Shown here in pieces: positions 1 to 8,577 of a stretch of 46,975 nucleotides of DNA. The translations under genes and the position numbers were made by a program. Source of the stretch: JAWXCM01 sp034408745 (GTDB taxonomy: Bacteria; Acidobacteriota; Terriglobia; Bryobacterales; Bryobacteraceae); the NCBI GenBank assembly GCA_034408745.1, contig JAWXCM010000131.1, positions 1 to 46,975 on the forward strand, in the 5' to 3' direction. The notes under the pieces are model-generated. The model had not been told where the DNA came from. It ran no database searches and was given only the letters and a program-made list of their open reading frames with translations. The number at the start of each line of letters is the position of its first letter. Position 1 is the first letter of the stretch.

Positions 1-35
1 CACTCCCTCCACCCACCCAAACTCCATGCAAAACA

Positions 36-78
36 GGGGGGCAGGCGCCCACGCCTGCAGCGGGTCCCCAGACCCGCT
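36..78. repeat. Two-hairpin palindromic element, copy 1
   Basis: A G6 run is followed by two adjacent perfect hairpins. The first has 7-bp arms GCAGGCG/CGCCTGC (41-47/52-58) around loop CCCA. The second has 8-bp arms AGCGGGTC/GACCCGCT (59-66/71-78) around loop CCCA. The last base overlaps the stop codon of the minus-strand arsR gene. Two further copies lie at 8577-8619 and 23585-23627, with different arm sequences but the same layout. A REP-like element or a strong transcript 3'-end structure are both possible. Confidence 0.75.
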
Positions 79-389
79 CAACCATCCCCCAATTCCTCCA
101 AAACCCCATCCAGCCGGTCAAACTGCGCCTCCCAAACATCGCGATACCGCTCCACCCACACGTTCATCTCCAGAAACGCCTGCCCCCGCAGCCCATAAAT
201 CCGGCGCTGCGCATCCGGCCGCATCTCCACCAGCCCCGATTCGCTAAGCCACCGCAAATGCTTCGACACCTGCGGCTGCCGCATCCCCAGCCGCGCAGCA
301 ACAACACCCACAGGCAGCGACTCCCGAAGCAGCAGCTCCACAATCTGCAGCCGCCCAGGCTCAGCAAGCGCGCGAAAAATCTCGATCAT
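78..389 (-). CDS. ArsR-family winged-helix transcriptional repressor
   Basis: A 103-residue protein of typical ArsR/SmtB length. It opens with the family signature around FRALAEPGRLQIVELL, followed by a helix-turn-helix near residues 33-52 (GVVAARLGMRQPQVSKHLRWL) and a beta-wing (VEMRPDAQRRIYGL). No cysteine metal site (ELCVCDL type) is visible, so it is more like the SdpR-type subgroup than a metal sensor. An in-frame ATG lies upstream at 455, but I chose 389 because the conserved domain starts there and because a promoter and inverted-repeat operator occupy 398-437, inside what would otherwise be coding sequence. It probably represses itself. The gene it normally regulates is not evident in this window. 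The 3' end abuts palindromic element copy 1. Confidence 0.85.
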   Translation of the reverse strand: MIEIFRALAEPGRLQIVELLLRESLPVGVVAARLGMRQPQVSKHLRWLSESGLVEMRPDAQRRIYGLRGQAFLEMNVWVERYRDVWEAQFDRLDGVLEELGDG

Positions 390-397
390 CGTTAAAA

Positions 398-437
398 AGT
401 ATTCCACAACAGGAATATTCCCGTCAAAGAATATTCC
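398..437 (-). promoter_or_regulatory. arsR promoter overlapped by a GGAATA operator
   Basis: On the minus strand, TTGACG (422-427) and AATACT (398-403) form a -35/-10 pair with an 18-nt spacer. A perfect inverted repeat GGAATATTC/GAATATTCC (412-420/429-437, 8-nt spacer) covers the -35 box. A third half-site, TATTCC (401-406), faces GGAATA at 412-417. A repressor bound here would block RNA polymerase. The predicted transcription start falls only a few bases before the ATG at 389, so the mRNA would be almost leaderless. Repeats and boxes are seen directly; autoregulation is inferred from ArsR family behaviour. Confidence 0.65.
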
Positions 438-527
438 TGTCACCACCCGTTTCACGCCACTTTCACCAGCAAACTCAACGACTTACCAAACCCCCGCTTC
501 CCCACCAGTGATACACTGTAAACCAGC

Positions 528-564
528 AAGGGCCGACCCTCCCCAACCCGGAGGAGCGGCCCTT
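528..564 (+). promoter_or_regulatory. Long leader hairpin upstream of the STGP-family gene
   Basis: AAGGGCCG (528-535) pairs with CGGCCCTT (557-564) and CCTCC (538-542) pairs with GGAGG (550-554), separated by a 2x2 internal loop and closed by a 7-nt loop. It lies 36 nt before the ATG at 600, with a normal Shine-Dalgarno AAGGAG (587-592) after it. A small inverted repeat CAGTG-ata-CACTG (506-518) precedes it. It could be a leader structure or a dispersed repeat. The rest of 456-599 shows nothing else I can name. Confidence 0.5.
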
Positions 565-599
565 TCCATTTACCAGGCAGCACAAAAAGGAGACCCACA

Positions 600-1271
600 A
601 TGGCCGCATCGCAGAAGCAGACCGAAGCAAACCGCCGCAACTCCCAAAAGAGCACCGGCCCCAAAACCATCGACGGCAAACAGGCCAGCCGAGCCAACGC
701 AACAACCCACGGACTCACCGCCAAAACCACCATCTACCGGCCCGTCCGCAACGAAAACCCGCAGGACTTCAACGCCATCCGAGCCGCCTTAATCGACGAC
801 TACCAACCCGCCAACATCCGCGAAACAATGGCAATAGAAATGATCGCTGCCGCCTACAAACGCATCCAGCGCGCCGAGGCCTGGGAAGCGGCATTCGTCG
901 ACGGGACCATGGAAGCCACCCAGCGGGCCGCCGGAGTCCCCATCCGTCCTGGCGCAGAAGCAGACGACCTCGGAGCCGGAATCGTCCTCGGCAAACACGA
1001 CTACAAACTCTCCTGGGCCAACCTCGACCGCTACCGCCGCAACGCCTGGCTCGACTACAACCGCGCCACAGAACAGCTCCGGCGCCACCAGAAGGACCGC
1101 AAGAACGAAGAAGCGGCCGCCGCCCGCCGGGAAACAACACAACCGGCAACCCCGCGCCCCGAACCAAAATCGGCTTCGTTTCTCCCCACCTCACCCGAGC
1201 CGCAAAACACCCCACAGCAGCCGCTCACCCCACCGACATTCCACCCCGAAAAGGAACTAAAAGCAGCCTGA
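600..1271 (+). CDS. STGP-motif family protein of unknown function
   Basis: A 223-residue protein. Its N-terminus follows the pattern N-x-x-N-[AS]-x-x-STGP-x-T-x-x-G-K-x-x-S-x-x-N-[AS]-x-x-HGL (residues about 11-40). I recognise this pattern from many uncharacterised Acidobacteria and Planctomycetes proteins, often present in several copies per genome. The middle (about 75-170) is charged and predicted helical, with many Ala, Arg and Glu. The last 50 residues are Pro/Thr/Gln-rich and look disordered. There is no signal peptide, membrane segment or known catalytic motif. A Shine-Dalgarno AAGGAG lies 7 nt before the ATG. I assign no function. The basic, G-K-rich N-terminus might bind nucleic acid, but that is speculation. 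Confidence 0.7.
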   Translation: MAASQKQTEANRRNSQKSTGPKTIDGKQASRANATTHGLTAKTTIYRPVRNENPQDFNAIRAALIDDYQPANIRETMAIEMIAAAYKRIQRAEAWEAAFVDGTMEATQRAAGVPIRPGAEADDLGAGIVLGKHDYKLSWANLDRYRRNAWLDYNRATEQLRRHQKDRKNEEAAAARRETTQPATPRPEPKSASFLPTSPEPQNTPQQPLTPPTFHPEKELKAA

Positions 1272-1296
1272 GGAACGTCCCAGACCCAGAACTCCA

Positions 1297-2733
1297 ATGA
1301 AGCACTCGCCAGTCCGGCACGCACTACTCATCCTCACAGGAGCAGTGTGTCTCGCAGCCGCCGAGCCCCGCCCCTCGCTCGACAAAATCGACCACTTCGT
1401 CTTCATCGTCGAATCCGGCTTCAGCTTCGACAGCGTCTTCGGTTCCCGGCCCCACGTCGAAGGCCAGCCCGGTGCCCACAATCAAACCGACCTCCGCAAC
1501 TACTGGGAATACGCATCGTTTTATGTAATTCAGGACCAATTCTTCGCAAACTCTCTGGATATTCCGGAAATTCACGCTCGGCTCCGCGGCGCCGCCGTCA
1601 CATCGAAAATCTACCAGTCCGCCCAGGACTTCGATACCGACGCCAGGAACAACACCCTGCCCCAGGTAAGCTGGCTCGACGCCCCACAAATCGCAGCCTC
1701 CCGAGGCCTCGCCGGAGTCGACTTCGCCACAGCCCGCATCAACGCCGTCGCCCGCAGCCGCGCCTGGTATCAAAGTGCCATCTTCCTCGCCTTCCGCGAC
1801 CCCGGCTCATACCCCGACCACGTCAAGCCACCCGCCCAAAACCTCGGCCCGCGAGTGCCGTCCCTCTCCATCGGCCCCTGGAGCCGCGCCGCCTTCCACG
1901 ACCACAAGCCCTACAGCTTCGACAGCTGGATTCGAACCCTCGAGAACCGCTTCCACCTCCAGCCGTCCACCCCGGCCACAACCTTCGACATGTACGACGC
2001 CTTCGACTTCGCACAGGAGATCCGCGAGCCCGTCATCCTCGACGGCAATCCCCTCCGCCCCTACTCGGCCGAAGGGCAGCGGCAGCACTTCGCCACCGGC
2101 TGGCTCGCCAACGTCCACACCTGCTTCGGCACCTGGACACTGTCACCCGGCAGCGTCGTCGATGGGTACGTCCGAGATTTCAGCGATGAGGAAATTCCAG
2201 CGCCGTACACCGACGTCATCGCCACCGTGCGCGACAGCGAAAACATCGCCCGCCGAGCCGAAGTCGTCTACGCCGGCCCACTCCAGGTCAACTACGTGAT
2301 CCCTGTCGACACTGCGCCCGGACTCGCCACCGTCACCATCCGAGGCCCCAAACGTACCCACACCGGCACCGCCATCATCGCGCCCGTCTCCCCCGGCCTG
2401 CTCTCCAGCACCAAAATGGGCGACGGCTACGCCCAGGGCTTCAATGACACAACCGGCGAGTGGATCCCCGCAACGCCGCCGGCCGGATCGACGCTCCGCC
2501 TCTTCGGCATGGGTTTCCGCAACCGCCGCTCGCTCGGCGATGTGAAAGTAACCATCGACGGCCGCGGCATAAAGGTCCTTCATGCCGGCCAGTCGCCCGC
2601 CTACGCAAATCTCGATGAACTGGATATAGAAATCCCCGCGGGACTCGCAGGAACCGGAATACAACTGCTGTGGCTGTCGGTGGAGGGAATTCGGGCCAAC
2701 CCGGTCAGGATAGATTTCGGGAGCGGGCAGTGA
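1297..2733 (+). CDS. Exported diverged phosphoesterase (AcpA/phospholipase C-like) with TIGR03437-like C-terminus
   Basis: A 478-residue protein with a Sec signal peptide (about 1-22, ending AVCLAAAEP). The segment IDHFVFIVESGFSFDSVFG (about 30-48) corresponds to the family opening 'IxHxVxxxxENRSFDxxFG' of phospholipase C/acid phosphatase AcpA proteins. The metal-binding Glu-Asn pair of ENRSFD is altered, since the residues before SFD are ESGF. NTLPQVSWLDAP resembles the conserved NTLPxxSWI/LD region. The C-terminal third (about 315-475) contains VVYAGPLQVNYVIP and following beta-rich sequence, matching the style of TIGR03437, the Solibacter C-terminal domain. The protein may be a non-catalytic or repurposed exported member. 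It converges on the TonB receptor gene with a 26-nt gap. Confidence 0.6.
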   Translation: MKHSPVRHALLILTGAVCLAAAEPRPSLDKIDHFVFIVESGFSFDSVFGSRPHVEGQPGAHNQTDLRNYWEYASFYVIQDQFFANSLDIPEIHARLRGAAVTSKIYQSAQDFDTDARNNTLPQVSWLDAPQIAASRGLAGVDFATARINAVARSRAWYQSAIFLAFRDPGSYPDHVKPPAQNLGPRVPSLSIGPWSRAAFHDHKPYSFDSWIRTLENRFHLQPSTPATTFDMYDAFDFAQEIREPVILDGNPLRPYSAEGQRQHFATGWLANVHTCFGTWTLSPGSVVDGYVRDFSDEEIPAPYTDVIATVRDSENIARRAEVVYAGPLQVNYVIPVDTAPGLATVTIRGPKRTHTGTAIIAPVSPGLLSSTKMGDGYAQGFNDTTGEWIPATPPAGSTLRLFGMGFRNRRSLGDVKVTIDGRGIKVLHAGQSPAYANLDELDIEIPAGLAGTGIQLLWLSVEGIRANPVRIDFGSGQ

Positions 2734-2759
2734 CGCCCGCCCCCGTTACCGCACTCGAA

Positions 2760-5700
2760 TCAGAACTGCAGTTTCATACCAAGCTGAATCGAACGGTTAC
2801 CGCCCGCACCGCGAATGTACCCGAAATTGTTCGCGTCATTTACGTTCGTATTCGGATTGTTCAACTGCCAGGTCGGAGCATTCGGCAAAGCAAACGCTTC
2901 GGCCCGGAACTCCAGCTTGTACCGCTCCGCAACCTGGAACGTCTTGAACAGCGAGGCGTCCAGATTGTAGAAGTTCGGCCCGGTGCCCGCATTCCGTCCG
3001 ACATTGCCGAAAGTATTGGTTGCCGGAGCCGAAAATACGCTTCGGTCAAACCAGGGCGAATCGTTCACCGCGCCCAACACACGGAAGTCCCCGTTAATGT
3101 TCGGAGTCTGCGCGTTGCCCGGAGCGTTATTCGCCGCCGTCGAACTGAAGTTGATCGCATTGCCAGTCATCAGCGTCAGCAGTCCGTTCACTTGCCAGCC
3201 ACCCAGCACCTGGCTGACAACACCGCTGCTCAGCCATTTCTTGCCCGGCCCAAACGGCAGTTCGTAGATGTAGCTCTGCACAAACGTCTGCCGCCTGTCG
3301 AAACCCGCGCGAGCCCAGTTGCGCTCCGGATTGATGTACCACGCCGGACCGCCGTTGTCGTCTCCCTGGTTGGCCATTGCACGCGCCCACGTGTACGCCG
3401 TGGTCATCAGGAATCCGTTCGAGTACCGCTTGTCGAACTTCGCCTGCAGCCCGTTGTACTCGTTGTCCCCCGAAACAAACCGCATCGTCGAATCCACGTT
3501 GCGACCGTAGCGGGAAAAGTAAGGACGTCCCGCCGCCCCGGCGCCCAGAACCATACCGGCGTTCAGGTTGTACGTCATCGGGATATTAACGCCCTTGTTG
3601 CCAACGTAAGCCACTTCGAATACGAAGTTCTTCGGCAGCGCGCGCTGGTAAGCAAAGTTCCAGGATTGCACATATCCCTCCCGGAACTTCGGATTGATCA
3701 CGTCATATACCTGCGTCGGGGAAGGGTTGGTGATAATCCCGTTCGACGGAATCGACGCAACAATCGGCGCAGGGAAGCCGTTCTCCATCGAAGCCACACG
3801 CCCGTCAGGCAGCCGCGCCGGCACAAACGCATTCAGTGCGTTGAAGCCGTTGTTCTGCTTGATCGGGAAGTTATAGGCGTACGTGTTGTCGGCGAACGGA
3901 ACATAGCTGATACCATAGCCGGCGCGGAACACATCCCGCTCCGTCATACGGTAGGCAATGCCGAAGCGCGGAGCAAAGTTCTTCCAGTTCTTCTGCATCC
4001 CGAGATCCAGCGGAACGTCACCTATCCCGGCGAGAAGAAGCTGATTCTTCTCCGCGTCGTAATTGGAGAAGCCACCCGCAAACCGCGGAGTCGCCGGCTG
4101 GTAGAACTCCCAGCGCAGGCCCGCATCAATCGTCAGCTTCGGCGTTATCTGCCATTTGTCGTGGACAAACAGGAAGTATTGCCACTGCCGCCACGAAGGA
4201 AACGCCACCGCAAGGTCGCGCCCCGCTTCGTTCGGCAAGTCCAGCAGGAACGACGCAAATGCGTTCGGGTTCCCGTTGGCCGTCGAACCCGGACAGCCAC
4301 CCGTACCCGCGGCGTTGCAGGTCGTTGTGTTCGCACGATAACGGAACGTGCCGCGCGGATTGTAGGTCTGCGTTTGCAGCAGCTCGTCACGAAGTCTGCG
4401 GAAATCAATGCCCCATTTCGTCGTATGAGACGAGTACGTCTTCGTCCACTGGTTCACAATATTGAAGTTGGTTTCCGCCCGGACCCAGGGAAGTGACGCC
4501 GAGTAGCCCACCAGCGGATTGCCGAGACCGGTGATGTCGACCTGCGACAGGCCGCTCGTCCAGTCGTCCAGATTCACGCCCGGAATGCCAATCTGCTCCG
4601 ATGCTTTCGTACCGTAATCCACGTTGCGCGCATCGTTGCGGTACCGGTTCACTCCCGCACGGAACTCCGTGATCAGGGTCGGCGAGAAAATGTGGTTGTA
4701 GTTCACAGCCCCGTTCTGCGCCTTCTGCACTCCCGTGCCCTGGAAACCACCGCCGTGCGGACCGCCCGCGGCGCCGAACGATGGAGGATCGAACGTCACC
4801 GGACGCTGGAAGCTGTACCGCACGCTGAGGCGATCGTTGTCGCCGGCATTGTGATCCACCTTCGCATCAAAGGAATCCGAGTCGATCGAACGTACCGAGT
4901 TGTACTCGTAGTTGTTGCTCAACCCGGGCAGCAGCGGCTGCGGGATCAGGCCCAGTACCTTCTGCGGAATGGGCCGAATCCGGTTCGCGGGAATACGATT
5001 GCCCACAAACGGAACACGACCAGAACCGTCCGGATTTCCCGTCGCAGGATCGTAAATGATCTGTGGTTCACCCGAGAAGTCGCCATTCCGCCAGGCCGTC
5101 GGAGGAACGTTGAAACGGTCGTTCTGCCCCTGGCGGTCCGCCACGCGGAGATAGTCGCCGAAGAAGAAGGTCTTGTTCCTGATGATCGGTCCGCCGATCG
5201 TGCCGCCGAAGTAGTTGTAAGTCGATCGCGGCTTCAGAACCGTCAGGAATTGCTTCGCCTGCAGTTTGCTTACGCGATTGAATTCAAAAACGGAGCCGTG
5301 GAATTCATTGGTCCCCGATTTCAGAGAAACGTTCGTCACCGCGCCACCCGCGCGGCCCAGCGAAGCTTCATAATTCGAGGTCGTGATGTCCACCGTCTGC
5401 AGCGCTTCCACCGGAGGAATCAGCGCCGTCAACAAACCGGTCCTGTGGTTGTTGTCGATGCCTTCCAGCTGGACGTTGTTCGCCAGACGAGACTGCCCGT
5501 TTACCTGCGTCGACAACGATCCCTGCGCGTTGAAGAACACCGAGTGCGGACGAAATGCGCGAGTCGTTCCCGGAACCAGATTCAACAGGTTCTGAAAATT
5601 GCGGTTCGTGCCCAGCGGCATGTCCGCCAGCTGCTGCGTTTCAATCTTGCGGCCCGTGTCGGAACGGTCCGTCTGCAGCAGCGGAGCCTCTGCGGTAACC

Positions 5701-6053
5701 GACACCGTCTCGGTGACATCGCCGGTTTGCAACTGCGAATCCACGCGCATCGTGCTGTTCACCAGAACTTCTACATTCTGCCGAACGGCTTTCTTAAATC
5801 CGGTCCGTTCCACAGTCACGGTATAGACACCGGGCTGCAAATCCGGGAACGCATAATACCCGGCGCTCGTCGTCACAGCCGACCGGTTAACACCAGTATT
5901 CTGTTCTGCGATCAAGACTTTCGCGCCAGGAACAGTGGCGCCGGAAGCGTCAGTTACGGTTCCGAGCAGCGTGCCGTTCACGGCCTGCCCGTAAGAAAAG
6001 GTGGCAAATACCAGAGCCACCAGAAAACACACAACAAGATGCACCTTTTTCAA
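2760..6053 (-). CDS. Oar-like TonB-dependent receptor with carboxypeptidase-regulatory N-terminus
   Basis: A 1097-residue outer-membrane receptor of the length usual for the Oar-like group. It has a signal peptide (1-24, ending FSYGQA), a CarboxypepD_reg-like domain (about 25-110, GTVTDASGATVPGAKV), a plug domain (about 115-250, including ETVSVTAEAPLLQTDRSD), then a large beta-barrel ending in phenylalanine (GMKLQF), typical of BamA-recognised porins. The start codon is TTG (6051-6053), chosen because the signal peptide begins there and a purine-rich AGGGGG lies upstream. Such receptors import large ligands, often oligosaccharides or peptides, using TonB energy; the substrate here is unknown. 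It is transcribed from its own promoter (6079-6106). Confidence 0.9.
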   Translation of the reverse strand: MKKVHLVVCFLVALVFATFSYGQAVNGTLLGTVTDASGATVPGAKVLIAEQNTGVNRSAVTTSAGYYAFPDLQPGVYTVTVERTGFKKAVRQNVEVLVNSTMRVDSQLQTGDVTETVSVTAEAPLLQTDRSDTGRKIETQQLADMPLGTNRNFQNLLNLVPGTTRAFRPHSVFFNAQGSLSTQVNGQSRLANNVQLEGIDNNHRTGLLTALIPPVEALQTVDITTSNYEASLGRAGGAVTNVSLKSGTNEFHGSVFEFNRVSKLQAKQFLTVLKPRSTYNYFGGTIGGPIIRNKTFFFGDYLRVADRQGQNDRFNVPPTAWRNGDFSGEPQIIYDPATGNPDGSGRVPFVGNRIPANRIRPIPQKVLGLIPQPLLPGLSNNYEYNSVRSIDSDSFDAKVDHNAGDNDRLSVRYSFQRPVTFDPPSFGAAGGPHGGGFQGTGVQKAQNGAVNYNHIFSPTLITEFRAGVNRYRNDARNVDYGTKASEQIGIPGVNLDDWTSGLSQVDITGLGNPLVGYSASLPWVRAETNFNIVNQWTKTYSSHTTKWGIDFRRLRDELLQTQTYNPRGTFRYRANTTTCNAAGTGGCPGSTANGNPNAFASFLLDLPNEAGRDLAVAFPSWRQWQYFLFVHDKWQITPKLTIDAGLRWEFYQPATPRFAGGFSNYDAEKNQLLLAGIGDVPLDLGMQKNWKNFAPRFGIAYRMTERDVFRAGYGISYVPFADNTYAYNFPIKQNNGFNALNAFVPARLPDGRVASMENGFPAPIVASIPSNGIITNPSPTQVYDVINPKFREGYVQSWNFAYQRALPKNFVFEVAYVGNKGVNIPMTYNLNAGMVLGAGAAGRPYFSRYGRNVDSTMRFVSGDNEYNGLQAKFDKRYSNGFLMTTAYTWARAMANQGDDNGGPAWYINPERNWARAGFDRRQTFVQSYIYELPFGPGKKWLSSGVVSQVLGGWQVNGLLTLMTGNAINFSSTAANNAPGNAQTPNINGDFRVLGAVNDSPWFDRSVFSAPATNTFGNVGRNAGTGPNFYNLDASLFKTFQVAERYKLEFRAEAFALPNAPTWQLNNPNTNVNDANNFGYIRGAGGNRSIQLGMKLQF

Positions 6054-6078
6054 AGTGTGAGACCCCCTGGGAAACTAG

Positions 6079-6106
6079 TTTGTACTTTGTCTCGGGCGGG
6101 TGTCAA
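6079..6106 (-). promoter_or_regulatory. Sigma70-type promoter of the Oar-like receptor
   Basis: On the minus strand a perfect -35 TTGACA (6101-6106) and a -10 TACAAA (6079-6084) are separated by 16 nt. The -35 box overlaps the comEC stop codon (6103-6105), so the receptor gene can be transcribed separately from comEC on the same strand. Confidence 0.55.
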
Positions 6107-8469
6107 TTGTAGCTACGAACACGCAGGCGCGTGCCGTCCGTGCCGACACTCACCAAACCATCCCGGTCCGTCCGTAAAACACGCACGCCCGCCTGCTGCA
6201 GACGCTCTACGACTGCTGCGTGGGGGTGCCCGTAAGAATTGCCGTCGCCCGCGGAGATCAGGGCGAACAAGGGCCGAAGCCGGCTCACAAACTCCGGCGT
6301 GCTCGACGTTCGACTCCCGTGGTGCCCGGCCTTCAGCACGTCGATCTCTTCCGGCACCGCCATCGCCGCTTCAGCTCCGCGCTCGGCATCGCCCATCAGC
6401 AGAAACCGGTGAATCCCGTGCGTCAGCAGCAGCACCAGCGAGTCGTCATTGTGCGCCGACGTGCCCGGCACCCTTCCACCCTTCGGCCACAAAACCCGAA
6501 TGTTCTCACGAGTATCGCCTTCATGCAGCGAAACCACGCGGCTGCCCGCAACCCGCGCGGCGTCTTCGATCCTCTTCAGCAGGCCGCTCCCCGCTGGAGC
6601 CAGCCCCGTCCAAACCTCGCGCGGACGGAAGTTCCGAATTACCGCTGGCAGCCCGGCCGCATGGTCCTCGTGCAGGTGCGTCACGGCTACATAGTCCAGC
6701 CGCCGTAACCCCAGCCGCCACAGGTACGGCGACACCACGTCTTCGCCAATGTCCATTCGCGACTGAATCCGCTTGTCAAACTCCGGGAACCCGCCGCCGT
6801 CCACCAGCAGCGTCCGCCCGCCAGGCAGCACCACCAGCAGAGAGTCGCCCTGCCCAACATCCACCGCGGTCAGCTCCAAAACACCGCCCGGCGGCCGCGT
6901 CTCCCAGTTCAAAACTGCGAACGCCAGCCCGATCGCGGCCAGTGCCGGAACCACCGTCCAGCGCCGCCGCACCAGCAGACCGGCTCCGGTCAGAAATACC
7001 GCCACCATTAGCGATGCGCCAACCCAGGCCGGACTGTCCGGAATCCGTATCCCCGGCTCCAGAGCCGCAAACCACGACGAAGCAGCACGCCCAAGCCAAA
7101 CCAGCCAGCCCGCCACCGCAGCCAGAGGAGCCCAGCCGGTTATCGCCGCCAGCAGACCGAAAGGAACCGCCGCGCTCAGAGCCGGTACCACCGCAACGTT
7201 CGCCACCACCGCCGTCGCCGAGGCCTGATGGAAATACGCAATCGACGGAGCAAGGAGGGCCAGTTGCACACAAGCCGAAATGGTGATCGCCTCCAAAACC
7301 CAGAACACCGGGATCCAGGCCCGCAGCAGCCACTTCACCGGCAGCCCGAACGTCTCGGCCACCAGTGCCATCTCGCACCGGAACTGCTGCCCTCTGGGAC
7401 CCTTCCCTTCACGGCAGGGCCCGAACGTGCCATCGGCAACAGGCACCGCCAGTGCCGCAATCGCGCCGACAGACAGGAACGTCAGCTGGAAACTGGCGTC
7501 GTACAGGGAGCCTGGATCCACCGCCAGCAGAAGGATCGCGGTAACCGCCAGCAGGTTCAGCAGCCGGCCCCGCCGGAAGAACCACGTCGCCAGCAGAAAC
7601 AGTGTGAACCCGACCGCGGCCCGAACCACCGGAGCCTGCCAGTCCGCGACAGCCGCGTACAGCCAGGCCAGCCCGGCGCCCGCGGCGATCAGCCCGCCCA
7701 GAGGCACGCCGGCAAACCGCATCAGCGCCAGCCCGATGCCAGCGACCACCGACACGTGCAGCCCGGAAACGACGATCGCGTGGTACGTGCCCGTTCGCCG
7801 AAACTCAGCCGTCTGCACCCGATCCAGTGCGAAGTTGTCGCCCACCAGCAGCGCGGGCATCAGGTCGTCGTCAGTCAGTTTGCGGATGCGCGACACCAGC
7901 CACTCGCGTACCCCCAGCGTGGCCTTCCGCGTCGCCGACCCGCACTCGCCAGGCAGTATTTTGAGGTTGTCGACGCCTCGCGCCGAAGCGGTCCAGAACA
8001 GCTGGCTCCGCCGCAGATAACCCACGTAATCGAAGGCGCCCGGATTGCCAAAATTGCGAGGCTTGCGAATCCTGGCCAGCACCTCGACGCGCTGCCCGTA
8101 GCTGACATGAGGCACCGCCTCGCCAGGCTTGGTAGTGACGGTAACCAGCGCCCGGGCTGTAGGCTCCAGCTCGACCGGGAACCGTACCCGGACCGAGTCG
8201 GACAGCACCGCACCACTCACGCAGCCCTCCACCATCAGCACTTCCCCGGAGTTCGCGTCGAGTTGCGGATCGGGTCCAGGAGCCTGCCGGAAGGCGATCC
8301 ACCCGCCAGCCGCAAAGAAAAAGGAGAGCACCGCGAATCGCCGCGCCCGCCCCGGAATCAGGCTGAGCACTGCCAGCGCCACCACCGCCCAAAGCGAAGA
8401 GGGGCAAATAAAAATGCCCGCCGCAAAAAACAAGGCAGGCAACACCATAGGTTGGCGACGAGACCGCAC
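6103..8469 (-). CDS. comEC: ComEC/Rec2-type DNA uptake channel
   Basis: A 788-residue inner-membrane competence protein, a normal length for full ComEC. Order of domains: N-terminal membrane helices and a DUF4131-type region (1-190), the polytopic Competence domain (about 200-500, with FRRTGTYHAIVVSGLHVSVVA near its start), and a C-terminal metallo-beta-lactamase-like domain (about 530-785) with HLHEDHAAG and KAGHHGSRTSS metal-site motifs. The family carries single-stranded DNA across the inner membrane during natural transformation, and the MBL domain has been proposed to degrade the other strand. Together with dprA 1.4 kb away, this points to competence capacity. A start at residue 8 (MVLPALFF) is possible. 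Confidence 0.92.
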   Translation of the reverse strand: MRSRRQPMVLPALFFAAGIFICPSSLWAVVALAVLSLIPGRARRFAVLSFFFAAGGWIAFRQAPGPDPQLDANSGEVLMVEGCVSGAVLSDSVRVRFPVELEPTARALVTVTTKPGEAVPHVSYGQRVEVLARIRKPRNFGNPGAFDYVGYLRRSQLFWTASARGVDNLKILPGECGSATRKATLGVREWLVSRIRKLTDDDLMPALLVGDNFALDRVQTAEFRRTGTYHAIVVSGLHVSVVAGIGLALMRFAGVPLGGLIAAGAGLAWLYAAVADWQAPVVRAAVGFTLFLLATWFFRRGRLLNLLAVTAILLLAVDPGSLYDASFQLTFLSVGAIAALAVPVADGTFGPCREGKGPRGQQFRCEMALVAETFGLPVKWLLRAWIPVFWVLEAITISACVQLALLAPSIAYFHQASATAVVANVAVVPALSAAVPFGLLAAITGWAPLAAVAGWLVWLGRAASSWFAALEPGIRIPDSPAWVGASLMVAVFLTGAGLLVRRRWTVVPALAAIGLAFAVLNWETRPPGGVLELTAVDVGQGDSLLVVLPGGRTLLVDGGGFPEFDKRIQSRMDIGEDVVSPYLWRLGLRRLDYVAVTHLHEDHAAGLPAVIRNFRPREVWTGLAPAGSGLLKRIEDAARVAGSRVVSLHEGDTRENIRVLWPKGGRVPGTSAHNDDSLVLLLTHGIHRFLLMGDAERGAEAAMAVPEEIDVLKAGHHGSRTSSTPEFVSRLRPLFALISAGDGNSYGHPHAAVVERLQQAGVRVLRTDRDGLVSVGTDGTRLRVRSYN

Positions 8470-8500
8470 AAAGAGCTAAGTGCCCCAAGCGAGCACAAAT

Positions 8501-8577
8501 TCTCGCAGAACTTGTCAAAGTGTCCTTCAGCCAGCCTCCTGGCAGCCCGGAACACAGTCTCGCAGAAAATTTCAAAG
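8501..8577. repeat. Imperfect direct repeat between comEC and nuoB
   Basis: Two 20-nt copies, TCTCGCAGAActtgTCAAAG (8501-8520) and TCTCGCAGAAaattTCAAAG (8558-8577), match at 16 of 20 positions and are 57 nt apart start to start. They fill the intergenic space upstream of comEC. Possibilities are a regulator-binding pair or remnants of a mobile element. No reading frame here looks real. Confidence 0.45.

Noticed and set aside
4692..7286. A plus-strand open frame of 864 codons opposite the Oar-like receptor and comEC
   Set aside because: Shadow of two well-supported minus-strand genes; no start signal or recognisable motif.
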